A DNA stretch of 64,000 nt from Saccharomonospora amisosensis. Its GTDB lineage: Bacteria; Actinomycetota; Actinomycetes; Mycobacteriales; Pseudonocardiaceae. Below are positions 7,268-16,097 of the stretch, piece after piece; the first letter of the stretch is position 1, and each line of letters starts with the position of its first letter. A program made the translations under genes and the position numbers. The stretch covers positions 992,001-1,056,000 of the forward strand of contig NZ_JAAOYM010000001.1 in the NCBI RefSeq assembly GCF_011761185.1, in the 5' to 3' direction. The notes beneath the pieces are model-generated. The model saw only the letters and a program-made list of their open reading frames with translations. It was not told where the DNA came from and did no database searches.

Positions 7268-9262
7268 CTACCAATGGAACCCACGGGTCAGTTTGACCAG
7301 CGTCGCGGCGGCTCGCGACAGGTGCCGCTCGCCCTTGCCGAGTTTGACCCGACCCGACCCGCCTGCGGCCGTGGAGTCCGGGAACACGCGGTAGCCTTCG
7401 TACGCGACGGCGTTGACAAGTCCCGGTGCCACAGCGTAGGCGGCCTGGATGAGATAACCCTCCGGCGTCCCGATGTGCTTCGGCCTTCGCCGCAACGCCC
7501 GCACCACCATGTCGGCGGCCTGTTCTGGGGATTTCGTCGGAAACGCGTCGTATATCTTGGTCGGCCGGATCATGGGGGTGCGCACCAGCGGCATATGGAC
7601 GGTCGTGAAGGTGACGCCGTCGCCGTGCGTCTCGGTAGCCGCGATCTTGCTGAAGTAGTCGAGCGCGGCCTTGGAAGCCACGTACGCGGAGAACCTCGGC
7701 GCGATTCCCTGGACACCGATCGAGGACACGTTGACGATGTGGCCGAACTTGCGTCGCGTCATATGCGGTAGCAGTGCCAGGATCAGTCGCACCGCACCGA
7801 AGTAGTTGATCGCCATCGCCCGTTCGTAGTCGTGGAAGCGGTCGTAGGACAGCCGAATCGATCGCCGGATCGAGCGGCCCGCGTTGTTCACCAGCATGTC
7901 GACGTATCCGTGGTCGGCGAGCATCGCGTCGACGGCCTTGCGCACCGATTCGTCGTCGGTCAGGTCGGCCGGGTACACCGAGGCCTGCCCGCCCGCGGCA
8001 ACGATCTCGTCGCGCACCTCCTGGAGTTCGTGCACGCGACGAGCGACGAGCAGCACCACGCCGCCCTCGGCCGCGACCTTCAGCGCTGTCGCCCTCCCGA
8101 TACCCGACGAGGCACCCGTGATCGCGACGCGGCGCCCGTCGAGTTCACCGCGCGGGCCCGTTCTGCGAGCGCGGAACGGGTCGAGGTGTTCCCGCCAGTA
8201 CCGCCACAGCACCCCTGCGTAGCTGTCCAGGCTCGGTACGTCGACACCGGAGCCCGCGAGTGCCCTTCGGGTGTCCGCCGAGGCGAACACCGAGGGAAAG
8301 GTGAGCGTGTTCAGCAGCACGGGCGGGATTCCGAGGCGTTCGAGAGCGGCGTCGCGCGCGAGGCACACTCCCGGCACGTGCTCGCTCAGCCGCGCCGCGC
8401 CAACCAGCCCGAGGGACAGCCGCCTGCCGAGCCGCACCCGGACGGTCGGCGCCCCCGCGGCCCTCGCGAACGCATTGTACACCTCCAACACCGGCTGCGG
8501 TTGCGGGTTGACCAGGTGGAAGGCGCGGCCGTCCAGGCCGTTCTTCGTCACCAGTTCGAGCAGAGCCTTGGTCACGTAGTCGACGGGAACGATGTTGGTG
8601 TCGCCGATGTCGGGTCCCACCGCGGGCAGGCTAGGCAGCGAGGCAAGCCTGCTGATGCCACTGAAGAAGTAGTAGGGACCGTCCACCTTGTCCATTTCGC
8701 CCGTCTCGGAGTGTCCGACGACCACGGCGGGCCGGTAGACCCGCCACGGCACGCGATCCTGCTCCCGTACCAGTCGCTCCGCCTCGAACTTCGTGCGGTG
8801 GTACGGCGTGGGCAGGCGCTGTCCCGCGTCGAACATCTCCTCGGTGAACACGCCCTCGTAGTCGCCCGCGACCGCCACCGAGGAGACGTGGTGCAGGCAC
8901 CCTGCCCTCACGTCCTCGGCCAGTTCGACGACACCTCGGGTGCCCGCCACGTTGGCCCGTGCGCTCTCCTCGTCGTCCGCCGTCAGGTCGTACAACGCCG
9001 CGAGGTGAACGACGTGGTCGACCTTTCCCCGCAGCTCCTCGCGCATGCGCTCGGTGACTCCCAGCCGTTCGGCCGCGAGGTCGCCCGCCACGAGCGTTGT
9101 CTTCTCCGGGTGCGGCCACTGCCGGACCAGCTCGGCCAGCCGGGTCATGGAACGCTCACGCACCAGCAATGTGACGTGCTCGGTGTCCTCGCGCGCCAGC
9201 AGCGACCTGGTGAAGTGGCGACCGATGAAACCGGTCGCCCCTGTGACGAGATACGTGGCCAT
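7268..9262 (-). CDS. Two-domain fatty acyl-CoA reductase-like protein (extended SDR + classical SDR)
   Basis: A 664-residue protein. Residues 1-350 are an extended SDR with the Rossmann motif GATGFIGRHF, HVSSVAVAG and catalytic YHRTKFEAERL. Residues 370-620 are a classical SDR with AITGASSGIGRATA, NNAGRSIRRSI, NVSSIGVQG and the active-site YVASKAALDYF. This architecture and length match the mycobacterial AcrA1 family and the Marinobacter fatty acyl-CoA reductase (about 650-660 residues), which reduce long-chain acyl-CoA to aldehyde and alcohol with NADPH. Substrate here is inferred from family only. GAAGGGG lies about 6 nt upstream of the ATG. It ends 118 bp before the DivIVA-like start. Confidence 0.82.
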   Translation of the reverse strand: MATYLVTGATGFIGRHFTRSLLAREDTEHVTLLVRERSMTRLAELVRQWPHPEKTTLVAGDLAAERLGVTERMREELRGKVDHVVHLAALYDLTADDEESARANVAGTRGVVELAEDVRAGCLHHVSSVAVAGDYEGVFTEEMFDAGQRLPTPYHRTKFEAERLVREQDRVPWRVYRPAVVVGHSETGEMDKVDGPYYFFSGISRLASLPSLPAVGPDIGDTNIVPVDYVTKALLELVTKNGLDGRAFHLVNPQPQPVLEVYNAFARAAGAPTVRVRLGRRLSLGLVGAARLSEHVPGVCLARDAALERLGIPPVLLNTLTFPSVFASADTRRALAGSGVDVPSLDSYAGVLWRYWREHLDPFRARRTGPRGELDGRRVAITGASSGIGRATALKVAAEGGVVLLVARRVHELQEVRDEIVAAGGQASVYPADLTDDESVRKAVDAMLADHGYVDMLVNNAGRSIRRSIRLSYDRFHDYERAMAINYFGAVRLILALLPHMTRRKFGHIVNVSSIGVQGIAPRFSAYVASKAALDYFSKIAATETHGDGVTFTTVHMPLVRTPMIRPTKIYDAFPTKSPEQAADMVVRALRRRPKHIGTPEGYLIQAAYAVAPGLVNAVAYEGYRVFPDSTAAGGSGRVKLGKGERHLSRAAATLVKLTRGFHW

Positions 9263-9652
9263 GATCGCCCCTTCGTCGCCTCGGCCTCGGACAACCGGAC
9301 AACGCGCATTCTGTCAGCGCGATGCGCCTCAGCTGGTGGTTCGCGCCGGTTGAAAAGATCATTACCGATGGTTGGCACAGCCGGCCGTGCCGCTGGGCCC
9401 ACGGTCGCCGCAGGTCACGAGCACGATAAGCGGTATCCCGCCGTGATCGTTCGGGCGGCCGGTGAGATACCCGGGTAGGCAATCGACCAGCCGGTTGACG
9501 TTTTGTGGGACGATCCGGGGAGGCACCATTACCGTTGGTGTACGGCCATCCGGTTCGATGTGGGTAAAGTGACCTTTACTGACCTACGGGAACCGGCCAG
9601 CACGAGCGGTCGTTATACCCAATGCAAGTGCCAGGAGATCCAGGAGGATCAG
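9263..9652. other. 390-bp divergent intergenic region with a perfect inverted repeat
   Basis: This gap separates the divergent acyl-CoA reductase-like and BI-1 genes, so both promoters should lie here. No convincing ORF is present. GTAAAG (9564-9569) and CTTTAC (9574-9579) form a perfect inverted repeat with a 4-nt spacer about 75 nt upstream of the BI-1 start, a candidate operator. TTGACG at 9495-9500 could be a -35 element for the plus strand. Confidence 0.4.
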
Positions 9653-10471
9653 GTGCGAACCTCTAGCAACCCCGCATTCCGCAACCTGCCGACGGCTGCG
9701 GCGCGGGCACCCTACGCGGGCTTCAACCAGCCGCACGGTGGGGTACCCGGCTATGGCGCCCCGCAGACGGCAGAAGGCGCCGCCGACCGCCCGATGACCG
9801 TCGACGACGTCGTACTGAAGACCGGTGCGAGCCTCGGGGTGACCCTGCTGGTCGGGGTCATCACCGCGATCTGGGCGCAGTCGCAGGTCGCCGCCAACTC
9901 GATGGGTGCCGTCACCGGCGCGATGATCGCCGGGATGCTCGTCGGCCTCGTGCTCGCGCTCATCATCACCTTCAAGCAGCTGGCCAGTGGGCCGATGACG
10001 CTGGCCTACTCAGCGGCTGAGGGCGTCTTCCTCGGCGCGATCACCGGCGTTTTCGAACTGATGGTGCCGGGTATCGCGCTACAGGCCGTGCTGGCCACCG
10101 CGGCGGTGTTCACGGTGATGCTGGTGGTCTACAAGACCGGCGCGGTCAAGGTGACGCCAAAGCTCACCAAGTGGATCATCGGCGCGCTCGGTGGCGCGCT
10201 TGTCCTGATGCTCGCGAACCTGGTGCTCGGCCTGTTCGGCGTCAACATGGGGCTGCGTGACGGCGGCCCGCTGGCGATCATCTTCAGCCTTGTGGTGATC
10301 GGCATCGCCGCGTTCAGCTTCCTGCTGGACTTCGACATGGCCGACCGGATGATCCGCGAAGGTGTGCCCGCCAAGTGGTCGTGGTACGTCGCCTTCGGTC
10401 TGATGGTCACCCTGGTCTGGCTGTACCTAGAGATCCTGCGCCTGCTGTCGTACCTGAACGGCAGCGACTAG
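9653..10471 (+). CDS. Bax inhibitor-1 / YccA family integral membrane protein
   Basis: A 272-residue protein with a soluble, Pro/Gly/Ala-rich N-terminus of about 60 residues followed by seven predicted membrane helices (from GASLGVTLLVGVITAIWA to VAFGLMVTLVWLYLEILRLL). The segment LDFDMADRMIREGVP, with its conserved aspartates, is the hallmark of the BI-1/YccA (Bax1-I) family, whose structural relatives are pH-sensitive calcium leak channels; the bacterial role is poorly defined. GTG 9653 is chosen because AGGAGG ends 5 nt before it; the longer frame upstream has no ribosome-binding site. A strong terminator follows 19 bp after the stop. Confidence 0.87.
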   Translation: MRTSSNPAFRNLPTAAARAPYAGFNQPHGGVPGYGAPQTAEGAADRPMTVDDVVLKTGASLGVTLLVGVITAIWAQSQVAANSMGAVTGAMIAGMLVGLVLALIITFKQLASGPMTLAYSAAEGVFLGAITGVFELMVPGIALQAVLATAAVFTVMLVVYKTGAVKVTPKLTKWIIGALGGALVLMLANLVLGLFGVNMGLRDGGPLAIIFSLVVIGIAAFSFLLDFDMADRMIREGVPAKWSWYVAFGLMVTLVWLYLEILRLLSYLNGSD

Positions 10472-10490
10472 CACCCAGCCACTCCTGGTC

Positions 10491-10529
10491 CGAGGGGGCG
10501 CCCGGCTCGAGTAGCCGGGCGCCCCCTCG
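10491..10529 (+). terminator. Intrinsic terminator of the BI-1 gene
   Basis: A 17-bp perfect stem (10491-10507 with 10513-10529) and a 5-nt loop, 19 bp past the stop codon. There is no long T-run, as is usual in actinomycetes. Confidence 0.8.
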
Positions 10530-10630
10530 TCGTATGAACCTGTGCCCGGTCGAGGGCGGTCATCCGGGTTGTCGGTCACCCGGTGTTAGATGACAGGGTC
10601 CTGTTCGCCTGAAGATCGTGTGAGAGGTTC

Positions 10631-11404
10631 GTGGTGACGGTTCCGCCATACCCTGGTCAGCCGGACTCCGGCAGACCGAACCCGTACAGCCCGTCACCGG
10701 CTGGAGGGCCGTCCTACGGTCCGCCAGCCGGGCAGCAGCCGTACGGGCAGCCCCCCGCGGGGCAATCGCCGTTTCCGACCCCGCCGGGGCAACCCGGTGG
10801 CTTCGGTTTCGGCCAGCAGCTGCCGGGGCAGCCGCCTTACCCGGGCCAGCCGGGCATGAACCAGCCGCCGCTGCCGCCACCGCCGAAGAAGCGCGGGCTG
10901 TGGCTGAAGATCGGGGTGCCTGTGGCCGTGGCGGTCGTGGGCGCCGTCGTGGCACTCGGGGCGATCGGGCTGCGCAGCGTCGGATGGAACGCCGAGGTGG
11001 GCGACTGTCTCCACGTGCCGGAGTTCTCCTCTGACGCCGAGGAACAGCCGACGAAGGTCGACTGCGGCGACGACAAGGCCACGGTCAAGGTCGCAGTCAA
11101 ACTGGACGAGGGGACCGGCAGTTGCCCGGACGGCAACTACGACGAGATCTCCTACGAAAGTGGCGCCAAGTTCTGCCTCATGATCAACGCGAGGGACGGT
11201 GACTGCTTCGCCAACGTGACCTCCCCGACCAAGGGCTACGAGCGCGTGGCGTGTACCGACCCGGCCGCGGAAGTGGCGATCGCCAAGGTGGTGAGCGGCA
11301 CGACCGATATGGAGCAGGTTTGCGCGGAGTTCGACCAGGCGCAGGGCATCTACTACGCGGAGCCTGCCACGGTCGTCTGCCTGACCCCGCCGACCTCGGT
11401 CTGA
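10631..11404 (+). CDS. Proline-rich, single-pass membrane protein with extracellular LppU-like domain
   Basis: A 257-residue protein. Residues 1-85 are rich in Pro, Gly and Gln (PPYPGQPDSGRPNPYSPSP), ending in a basic PPPPKKRG. One membrane segment (LKIGVPVAVAVVGAVVALGAIGL) follows, giving an N-in topology. Residues about 120-257 form an extracellular domain with several cysteines (VGDCLHVPE, VDCGDDKATV, GDCFANV, VCAEF, VVCLTPP) that resembles the LppU/SCO3897-type family; function is not known. GTG 10631 is followed at once by a second GTG (10634), and GAGAGG lies just upstream, so the exact start is uncertain by one codon. Confidence 0.72.
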   Translation: MVTVPPYPGQPDSGRPNPYSPSPAGGPSYGPPAGQQPYGQPPAGQSPFPTPPGQPGGFGFGQQLPGQPPYPGQPGMNQPPLPPPPKKRGLWLKIGVPVAVAVVGAVVALGAIGLRSVGWNAEVGDCLHVPEFSSDAEEQPTKVDCGDDKATVKVAVKLDEGTGSCPDGNYDEISYESGAKFCLMINARDGDCFANVTSPTKGYERVACTDPAAEVAIAKVVSGTTDMEQVCAEFDQAQGIYYAEPATVVCLTPPTSV

Positions 11405-11421
11405 CCCCGTTCGAGCACAAC

Positions 11422-11467
11422 GGCGTGAGTGTTCAGTGGCGCCTGGGGCCTGCTGAACACTCACGCC
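11422..11467. terminator. Bidirectional terminator between convergent genes
   Basis: A 15-bp perfect stem (11422-11436 with 11453-11467) and a 16-nt loop, between the LppU-like stop (11404) and the thiolase stop (11474). It can serve both strands. Confidence 0.75.
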
Positions 11468-11473
11468 TTCCGG

Positions 11474-12694
11474 TCAGCTCAGCCGCTCCAGCACCATCGC
11501 CATGCCCTGGCCACCGCCGACGCACATGGTCTCCAGCCCGAACTGCTTGTCGTGGTGCCGCAGCGAGTTGATCAACGTCGAGGTGATGCGGGCACCGGTC
11601 ATGCCGAAGGGGTGTCCCACGGCGATGGCGCCACCGTTGACGTTCAGCCGGTCGATGTCGATGCCCAGGTCACGGTAGGAAGGGATGACCTGCGCCGCGA
11701 ACGCCTCGTTGATCTCCACGAGGTCGATGTCGTCGATCGACATCCCTGCCCTTGCCAGTGCCTGCCTGGACGCCTCCACCGGTCCGTAGCCCATGATCTC
11801 GGGGGACAGCGCGGAAACGCCGGTCGAAACGATCCTGGCCAGTGGTGTGATCCCCAGTTCCTTCGCCTTGGTATCGCTCATGATCACCAGCGCGGCAGCG
11901 CCGTCGTTCAGCGGGCAGCAGTTGCCAGCCGTGACCCGGCCGTCCGGGCGGAACACCGGCTTGAGTGCGGAAACGCCCTCCAGCGTCACGCCGGGGCGCG
12001 GACCGTCGTCGGTGGTGACCACGGTGCCGTCCGGCAGCGTGACAGGGGTGATGTCCTTTGCCCAGAAGCCGTCGGCGATGGCCTTCTCGGCGAGGTTTTG
12101 CGAGCGCACCCCGAAGGAGTCCATCTCCTCGCGGGAGACGTTCTTCAACAGCGCCAGGTTTTCCGCGGTCTGGCCCATCGCGATGTAGACGTCGGGCAGT
12201 TGGCCGCTCTGCCTCGGGTCGGACCAGCTTTCGGCGCCCTGCTCGGCGGTGCGGGCCGTGCGTGCCTTCGCGTCGGCGAAGATCGGGTTGTGCGTGTCGG
12301 GCCAGGAGTCCGAGCTGCCCTTCACCGAGCGGGACACGGTTTCGACGCCCGCCGAGATGAACACGTCACCCTCGCCCGCCTTGATCGCGTGCATGGCCAT
12401 TCTGGTGGTCTGCAGGCTCGAGGAGCAGTAGCGGGTGATGGTGCATCCGGGCAGGTGGTCGTAGCCGAGTTCGACCGCGACCACCCTGGCCATGTTGAAA
12501 CCGGACTCGCCACCCGGTAGGCCGCAGCCCAGCATCAGGTCCTCGATGTCGGAGGGGTCCAGCTGCGGCACCTTGTCCAGCGCGGCCCTCACCATCTGCG
12601 CGGTGAGGTCGTCTGGCCGCATATCCACCAGCGAGCCCTTGTTCGCACGGCCGATGGGCGAGCGAGCGGCGGAGACGATCACGGCTTCCGGCAT
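11474..12694 (-). CDS. fadA: Acetyl-CoA acyltransferase (thiolase, FadA family)
   Basis: A 406-residue thiolase, the normal length. The acyl-binding cysteine is in [11 protein letters not shown], and the C-terminal motifs [28 protein letters not shown] and [11 protein letters not shown] supply the Asn, His and second Cys of the active site. It catalyses the last, thiolytic step of beta-oxidation or the reverse condensation. Position beside cbs matches M. tuberculosis fadA3 (Rv1074c). AAGGAG lies 7 nt before the ATG. A palindrome resembling a TetR operator lies just upstream at 12716-12731. Confidence 0.9.
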   Translation of the reverse strand: MPEAVIVSAARSPIGRANKGSLVDMRPDDLTAQMVRAALDKVPQLDPSDIEDLMLGCGLPGGESGFNMARVVAVELGYDHLPGCTITRYCSSSLQTTRMAMHAIKAGEGDVFISAGVETVSRSVKGSSDSWPDTHNPIFADAKARTARTAEQGAESWSDPRQSGQLPDVYIAMGQTAENLALLKNVSREEMDSFGVRSQNLAEKAIADGFWAKDITPVTLPDGTVVTTDDGPRPGVTLEGVSALKPVFRPDGRVTAGNCCPLNDGAAALVIMSDTKAKELGITPLARIVSTGVSALSPEIMGYGPVEASRQALARAGMSIDDIDLVEINEAFAAQVIPSYRDLGIDIDRLNVNGGAIAVGHPFGMTGARITSTLINSLRHHDKQFGLETMCVGGGQGMAMVLERLS

Positions 12695-12715
12695 GGCGGC
12701 ACTCCTTCAAGTCTG

Positions 12716-12731
12716 CTAAGCGATTGCTTAG
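12716..12731. promoter_or_regulatory. TetR-type palindrome upstream of the thiolase gene
   Basis: CTAAGC-GATT-GCTTAG is a perfect 6-4-6 inverted repeat 21 nt upstream of the thiolase ATG. Size and symmetry fit operators of TetR regulators of fatty-acid genes; the regulator is not encoded next to it. Confidence 0.5.
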
Positions 12732-12815
12732 TAATATCGTGCATCCTCGCGGTTGGGAAGGCCAGGCGTCCCTGTGGCCGGGACGCGACACGGTGGTCTT
12801 CGTCGCACGGTCTCG

Positions 12816-12843
12816 CACAGCACAGCACAGCACAGCACAGCAC
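12816..12843. repeat. Pentanucleotide tandem repeat (CACAG)x5 plus partial copy
   Basis: Five exact copies of CACAG followed by CAC, in the 247-bp gap between the divergent thiolase and cbs genes. Not in a gene; about 100 bp upstream of the cbs start. Confidence 0.9.
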
Positions 12844-12929
12844 CCGCTGCCGACGCGCGCCCGACAGCGGAGTCCTGTTCGGACCGTTGCACCGTCGCTC
12901 GCGCGGTGGGGGAGCGCATCGCCGGTGTC

Positions 12930-12935
12930 TAGGCT
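12930..12935 (+). promoter_or_regulatory. Leaderless -10 box of cbs
   Basis: TAGGCT ends 6 nt before the cbs ATG; no Shine-Dalgarno sequence is present. The same hexamer occurs at the same spacing before metB. Confidence 0.6.
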
Positions 12936-12941
12936 GACCAC

Positions 12942-14315
12942 ATGGACTACGTGGACCACGTCATCGACCTTGTGGGCAACACCCCGCTGGTCAGACTCAA
13001 CGCACTCGCCGAAGGCCTGAGCCCACTCGTGCTGGCCAAGGTCGAGTACTTCAACCCCGGTGGCAGCGTGAAGGACCGCATCGCGCTGCGCATGGTGGAG
13101 GCCGCAGAGGCGTCCGGCGAGCTGCGGCCAGGTGGAACCATCGTCGAGCCGACCTCGGGGAACACCGGAATCGGCCTGGCCATGGTCGCTCAGCGCAAGG
13201 GATACAAGTGCGTCTTCGTGTGCCCGGACAAGGTCAGCGAGGACAAGCGCAACGTCCTCGCGGCCTACGGCGCCGAGGTGGTGGTCTGCCCGACGGCCGT
13301 GCCGCCGGACCATCCCGAGTCCTACTACAGCGTCTCCGACCGGCTTGCGCGGGAGATCGAGGGCGGCTGGAAGCCCAACCAGTACGCCAACCCGGAGAAT
13401 CCGGAGAGTCACTACAGCTCCACCGGGCCGGAGATCTGGCGGCAGACCGAGGGCAAGGTGACTCACTTCGTCGCCGGAGTCGGAACTGGTGGCACCATCT
13501 CGGGCACGGGGCGTTACCTCAAGGAGGTGTCCGGCGGCCGGGTCCGCGTGGTCGGTGCCGATCCGGAGGGATCGGTCTACTCCGGCGGCGGCGGGCGGCC
13601 CTACCTGGTCGAGGGCGTGGGAGAGGACTTCTGGCCCGCGACGTACGACAGCGACATCGCGGACGAGATCATCGCTGTGTCCGACGGCGAGTCCTTCAAC
13701 ACCACCCGGCGGCTGGCCATGGAGGAGGGGCTGCTGGTCGGTGGCTCATGCGGCATGGCCGTCGCCGCCGCCCTGCGGCTGGCGCAGCGCTGCGACGCCG
13801 ACGACGTAATCGTGGTCCTGCTCCCCGACGGCGGGCGCGGCTACCTCGGCAAGGTCTTCAACGACGCGTGGATGTCGTCGTACGGTTTCCTCCCGCCGGA
13901 CTCCACCGGTGCCACGGTGGGCGACGTACTTCGTCGCAAGGACGGCACGCTGCCCGAACTGGTGCACAGCCACCCGAACGAGACCGTCGCCGAAGCGGTG
14001 GCCATCCTTCGCGAGTTCGGCGTGAGCCAGATGCCCGTGGTGAGCGCCGAACCACCCGTGATGGCCGCGGAGGTGGTCGGCGCGGTCAACGAGCGCGACC
14101 TGCTCGAAGCCCTGTTCACCGGTAAGGCGGCGCTGGCGGACCGGCTGGAGCGGCACATGTCGCCTCCGTTGCCGACCATCGGCTCCGGCGAGCGCGTCAG
14201 CGCGGCGATGAAGGCGCTGGGTTCGGCCGACGGTGCGCTCGTGCTGCTCGGTGGCAAGCCGGCGGGAGTGATCACGCGGCAGGACCTGTTGGCTTTCCTG
14301 TCCGGCCACCAGTGA
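12942..14315 (+). CDS. cbs: Cystathionine beta-synthase with C-terminal CBS pair
   Basis: A 457-residue enzyme. Residues 1-320 are the PLP fold: Lys44 in [14 protein letters not shown] binds [11 protein letters not shown] binds the substrate carboxylate and [17 protein letters not shown] binds the PLP phosphate. Residues about 335-455 hold two CBS modules. It condenses serine and homocysteine to cystathionine, the first step of reverse transsulfuration. The order cbs, proline-rich membrane protein, metB matches Rv1077-Rv1079, linking both directions of transsulfuration. Translation is probably leaderless. Confidence 0.92.
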   Translation: MDYVDHVIDLVGNTPLVRLNALAEGLSPLVLAKVEYFNPGGSVKDRIALRMVEAAEASGELRPGGTIVEPTSGNTGIGLAMVAQRKGYKCVFVCPDKVSEDKRNVLAAYGAEVVVCPTAVPPDHPESYYSVSDRLAREIEGGWKPNQYANPENPESHYSSTGPEIWRQTEGKVTHFVAGVGTGGTISGTGRYLKEVSGGRVRVVGADPEGSVYSGGGGRPYLVEGVGEDFWPATYDSDIADEIIAVSDGESFNTTRRLAMEEGLLVGGSCGMAVAAALRLAQRCDADDVIVVLLPDGGRGYLGKVFNDAWMSSYGFLPPDSTGATVGDVLRRKDGTLPELVHSHPNETVAEAVAILREFGVSQMPVVSAEPPVMAAEVVGAVNERDLLEALFTGKAALADRLERHMSPPLPTIGSGERVSAAMKALGSADGALVLLGGKPAGVITRQDLLAFLSGHQ

Positions 14316-14443
14316 CCGCCGGTAACTCGGTGACGGCAATCGCACCAACTCTGTGGGGCATTGCGACCAATCCGGGCTCCCATCCGATAGCGTGTGCGCG
14401 AGCGAAATCACCAAGGTCCTCGTCAAGGGGGTTCAAGACCCAC

Positions 14444-15979
14444 ATGAGTGCTCCGCAACCGCCGAACCAACCCTGGGGCGGCGGGCAACAGCCACCTCAG
14501 GGCCCTCCCAGCGGCCCACAACCGCAGCAAGACAGCCCGTTCGGTTCCTCGGAGCCGACCCAGGCGGTGCAGCCGTCGCAGTCGCAGGAGGAGCAGCCGT
14601 TTGGCGACAATCCTGAGCAGACCCAGGTCGTGCAGCCGGGGTCCGGCCAGGAATCGGGAGAGCAGCAGGGCGAGGGCGGCGGTGCCGAGTCGACCCAACT
14701 CGTCGCGCCAGGGTCTGGTCCGCAGCCTTCGATCCCCTACGCGCCCCCGCCCAGCGCGGCCGACAACCCGGCCGCGATGAACCCCCAGGGCTTCGGGCAG
14801 CAGGCCCCCTTCGGTCAGCAGGGTGCTCCAGGTGGTTTCGGCGCTCCTCCACAGCAGCCGCCTCAGCCCGGCTTCGGCCAGCCAGGTGGTTTCGACCCCG
14901 CGCAGGGCCAGGGTGGGTTCGGCGCGCCGCCCCCCGGCCAGCCGTTCGGCGCACCTCCCGGGTTCGGTGGTCCACCGCGCGGCGGTGGAAACCAGCTGTT
15001 CGCCTGGATCGCGGGCGGTCTCGTCGCGGTGCTCGGCATCATCGGCGCGATCCTCGCCATCACGCTGCTCTCCGACATCGGGGCGCCGGGTGGTTCGCAG
15101 GTTGACCAGGCCGTCCAGCAATGTGCGCAGAGCAGTGGCATGAGCGAGGACGAGTGCCGCTCCGCCATCGAGGAGCAGATCGACAGTGCGATGAGTGAGA
15201 TCCCCGGCCGGATCTACTTCTACCTCATCATGCTGTTGGTCGGCGGTGTGCTCGCGGCGGCGAGCGGGGTGGCGCACGCGCTCGTCGACAAGGTCGGTGC
15301 GGGGCTGAGGAAGTTCATCCCCTACGTCACCATCGGCGGTGGCTTCTTCCTGTTGCTGTTCTCGATCCTGCTGATGTCGGAGGGCGGTGAGCCGCCGACC
15401 CGGATCGTCTTCACGCTGATCTTCGGCATCTTCATCCTGGCCGTGGGCGTGCTCGCGGTCATCCCGCAGACCGCGTCCTACGTCGGGCTGGGAGGCCAGG
15501 GTCGACCGGGTCCGGGAGGCCCTGGCGGTCCGGGAGGGCCTGGCGGTTTCGGCGGCCCGGCAGGGTTCGGACCTCCTGGGGGTGGCTTCGGCCAGCCCGG
15601 CGGTTTCGGCCAGCCCGGTGGGTTCGGGCAACCGGGTCAGCCGCCGCAGCAGCCCGGCGGGCAGTACCCGCCGAGCGGTGGGTTCGGACAGCCCGGTCAG
15701 CCGCCGCAGCAGCCCGGCGGGCAGTACCCACCCAGCGGTGGGTTCGGGCAACCGGGTCAGCCGCCGCAGCAGCCCGGCGGGCAGTACCCGCCGAGCGGTG
15801 GGTTCGGACAGCCCGGTCAGCCGCCGCAGCAGCCCGGCGGGCAGTACCCACCCAGCGGTGGGTTCGGGCAACCGGGTCAGCCGCCGCAGCAACCAGGCGG
15901 GTTCGGTGGTCAGCCGCCGGGGCAGCCCGGCGGGTTCGGCCAGCCAGGTCAACCCGGTCAGCCACCGCAGCAGTGGTGA
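14444..15979 (+). CDS. Proline/glycine/glutamine-rich four-helix membrane protein with tandem repeats
   Basis: A 511-residue protein. Residues 1-185 are low-complexity and contain three similar motifs around SEPTQAV, PEQTQVV and AESTQLV (Thr39, Thr60, Thr84). Residues about 186-350 hold four membrane helices ([75 protein letters not shown]). The C-terminal 160 residues are Gly/Pro/Gln-rich and include copies of the 20-residue unit [20 protein letters not shown]. It occupies the place of mycobacterial proline-rich antigen (pra, Rv1078) between cbs and metB, but I see no RDD domain, so it is an analogue by position. ATG 14444 is preferred; the frame extends upstream without a start signal. Confidence 0.75.
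   Translation: MSAPQPPNQPWGGGQQPPQGPPSGPQPQQDSPFGSSEPTQAVQPSQSQEEQPFGDNPEQTQVVQPGSGQESGEQQGEGGGAESTQLVAPGSGPQPSIPYAPPPSAADNPAAMNPQGFGQQAPFGQQGAPGGFGAPPQQPPQPGFGQPGGFDPAQGQGGFGAPPPGQPFGAPPGFGGPPRGGGNQLFAWIAGGLVAVLGIIGAILAITLLSDIGAPGGSQVDQAVQQCAQSSGMSEDECRSAIEEQIDSAMSEIPGRIYFYLIMLLVGGVLAAASGVAHALVDKVGAGLRKFIPYVTIGGGFFLLLFSILLMSEGGEPPTRIVFTLIFGIFILAVGVLAVIPQTASYVGLGGQGRPGPGGPGGPGGPGGFGGPAGFGPPGGGFGQPGGFGQPGGFGQPGQPPQQPGGQYPPSGGFGQPGQPPQQPGGQYPPSGGFGQPGQPPQQPGGQYPPSGGFGQPGQPPQQPGGQYPPSGGFGQPGQPPQQPGGFGGQPPGQPGGFGQPGQPGQPPQQW
15620..15900 (+). repeat. 60-bp tandem repeat with 120-bp higher-order unit inside the proline-rich gene
   Basis: Units of exactly 60 bp (20 codons) follow one another. Two alternating versions form a 120-bp unit; 15661-15780 and 15781-15900 differ at only two positions, so the last duplication is recent. 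A partial unit precedes from 15620. Confidence 0.95.
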
Positions 15980-15998
15980 TCCGCTGAAGTACCAGAAC

Positions 15999-16041
15999 CG
16001 GCATCGTGCCCCCTGCCGACTCGGCAGGGGGCACGATGCCG
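15999..16041 (+). terminator. Intrinsic terminator after the proline-rich gene
   Basis: A 21+21 nt perfect inverted repeat around a single central base, giving a stem of about 18 bp; 20 bp past the stop and ahead of the metB promoter. Confidence 0.8.
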
Positions 16042-16085
16042 TTGTGGCTGTGGGTCCGGCAGGCCTGCCGTCCACCGCCTGGGCC

Positions 16086-16091
16086 TAGGCT
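16086..16091 (+). promoter_or_regulatory. Leaderless -10 box of metB
   Basis: TAGGCT ends 6 nt before the metB ATG, identical in sequence and spacing to the cbs element. Confidence 0.6.
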
Positions 16092-16097
16092 GGACCC

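Noticed and set aside
12816-12843. CRISPR-like repeat
   Set aside because: Five-base units without spacers are a simple tandem repeat, not a CRISPR array; no cas genes are present.
14423-16075. 550-residue open frame antisense to the proline-rich gene
   Set aside because: It consists of Arg/Leu/Pro-rich low-complexity sequence produced by the repeats on the other strand; the plus strand has membrane helices and a sensible start.
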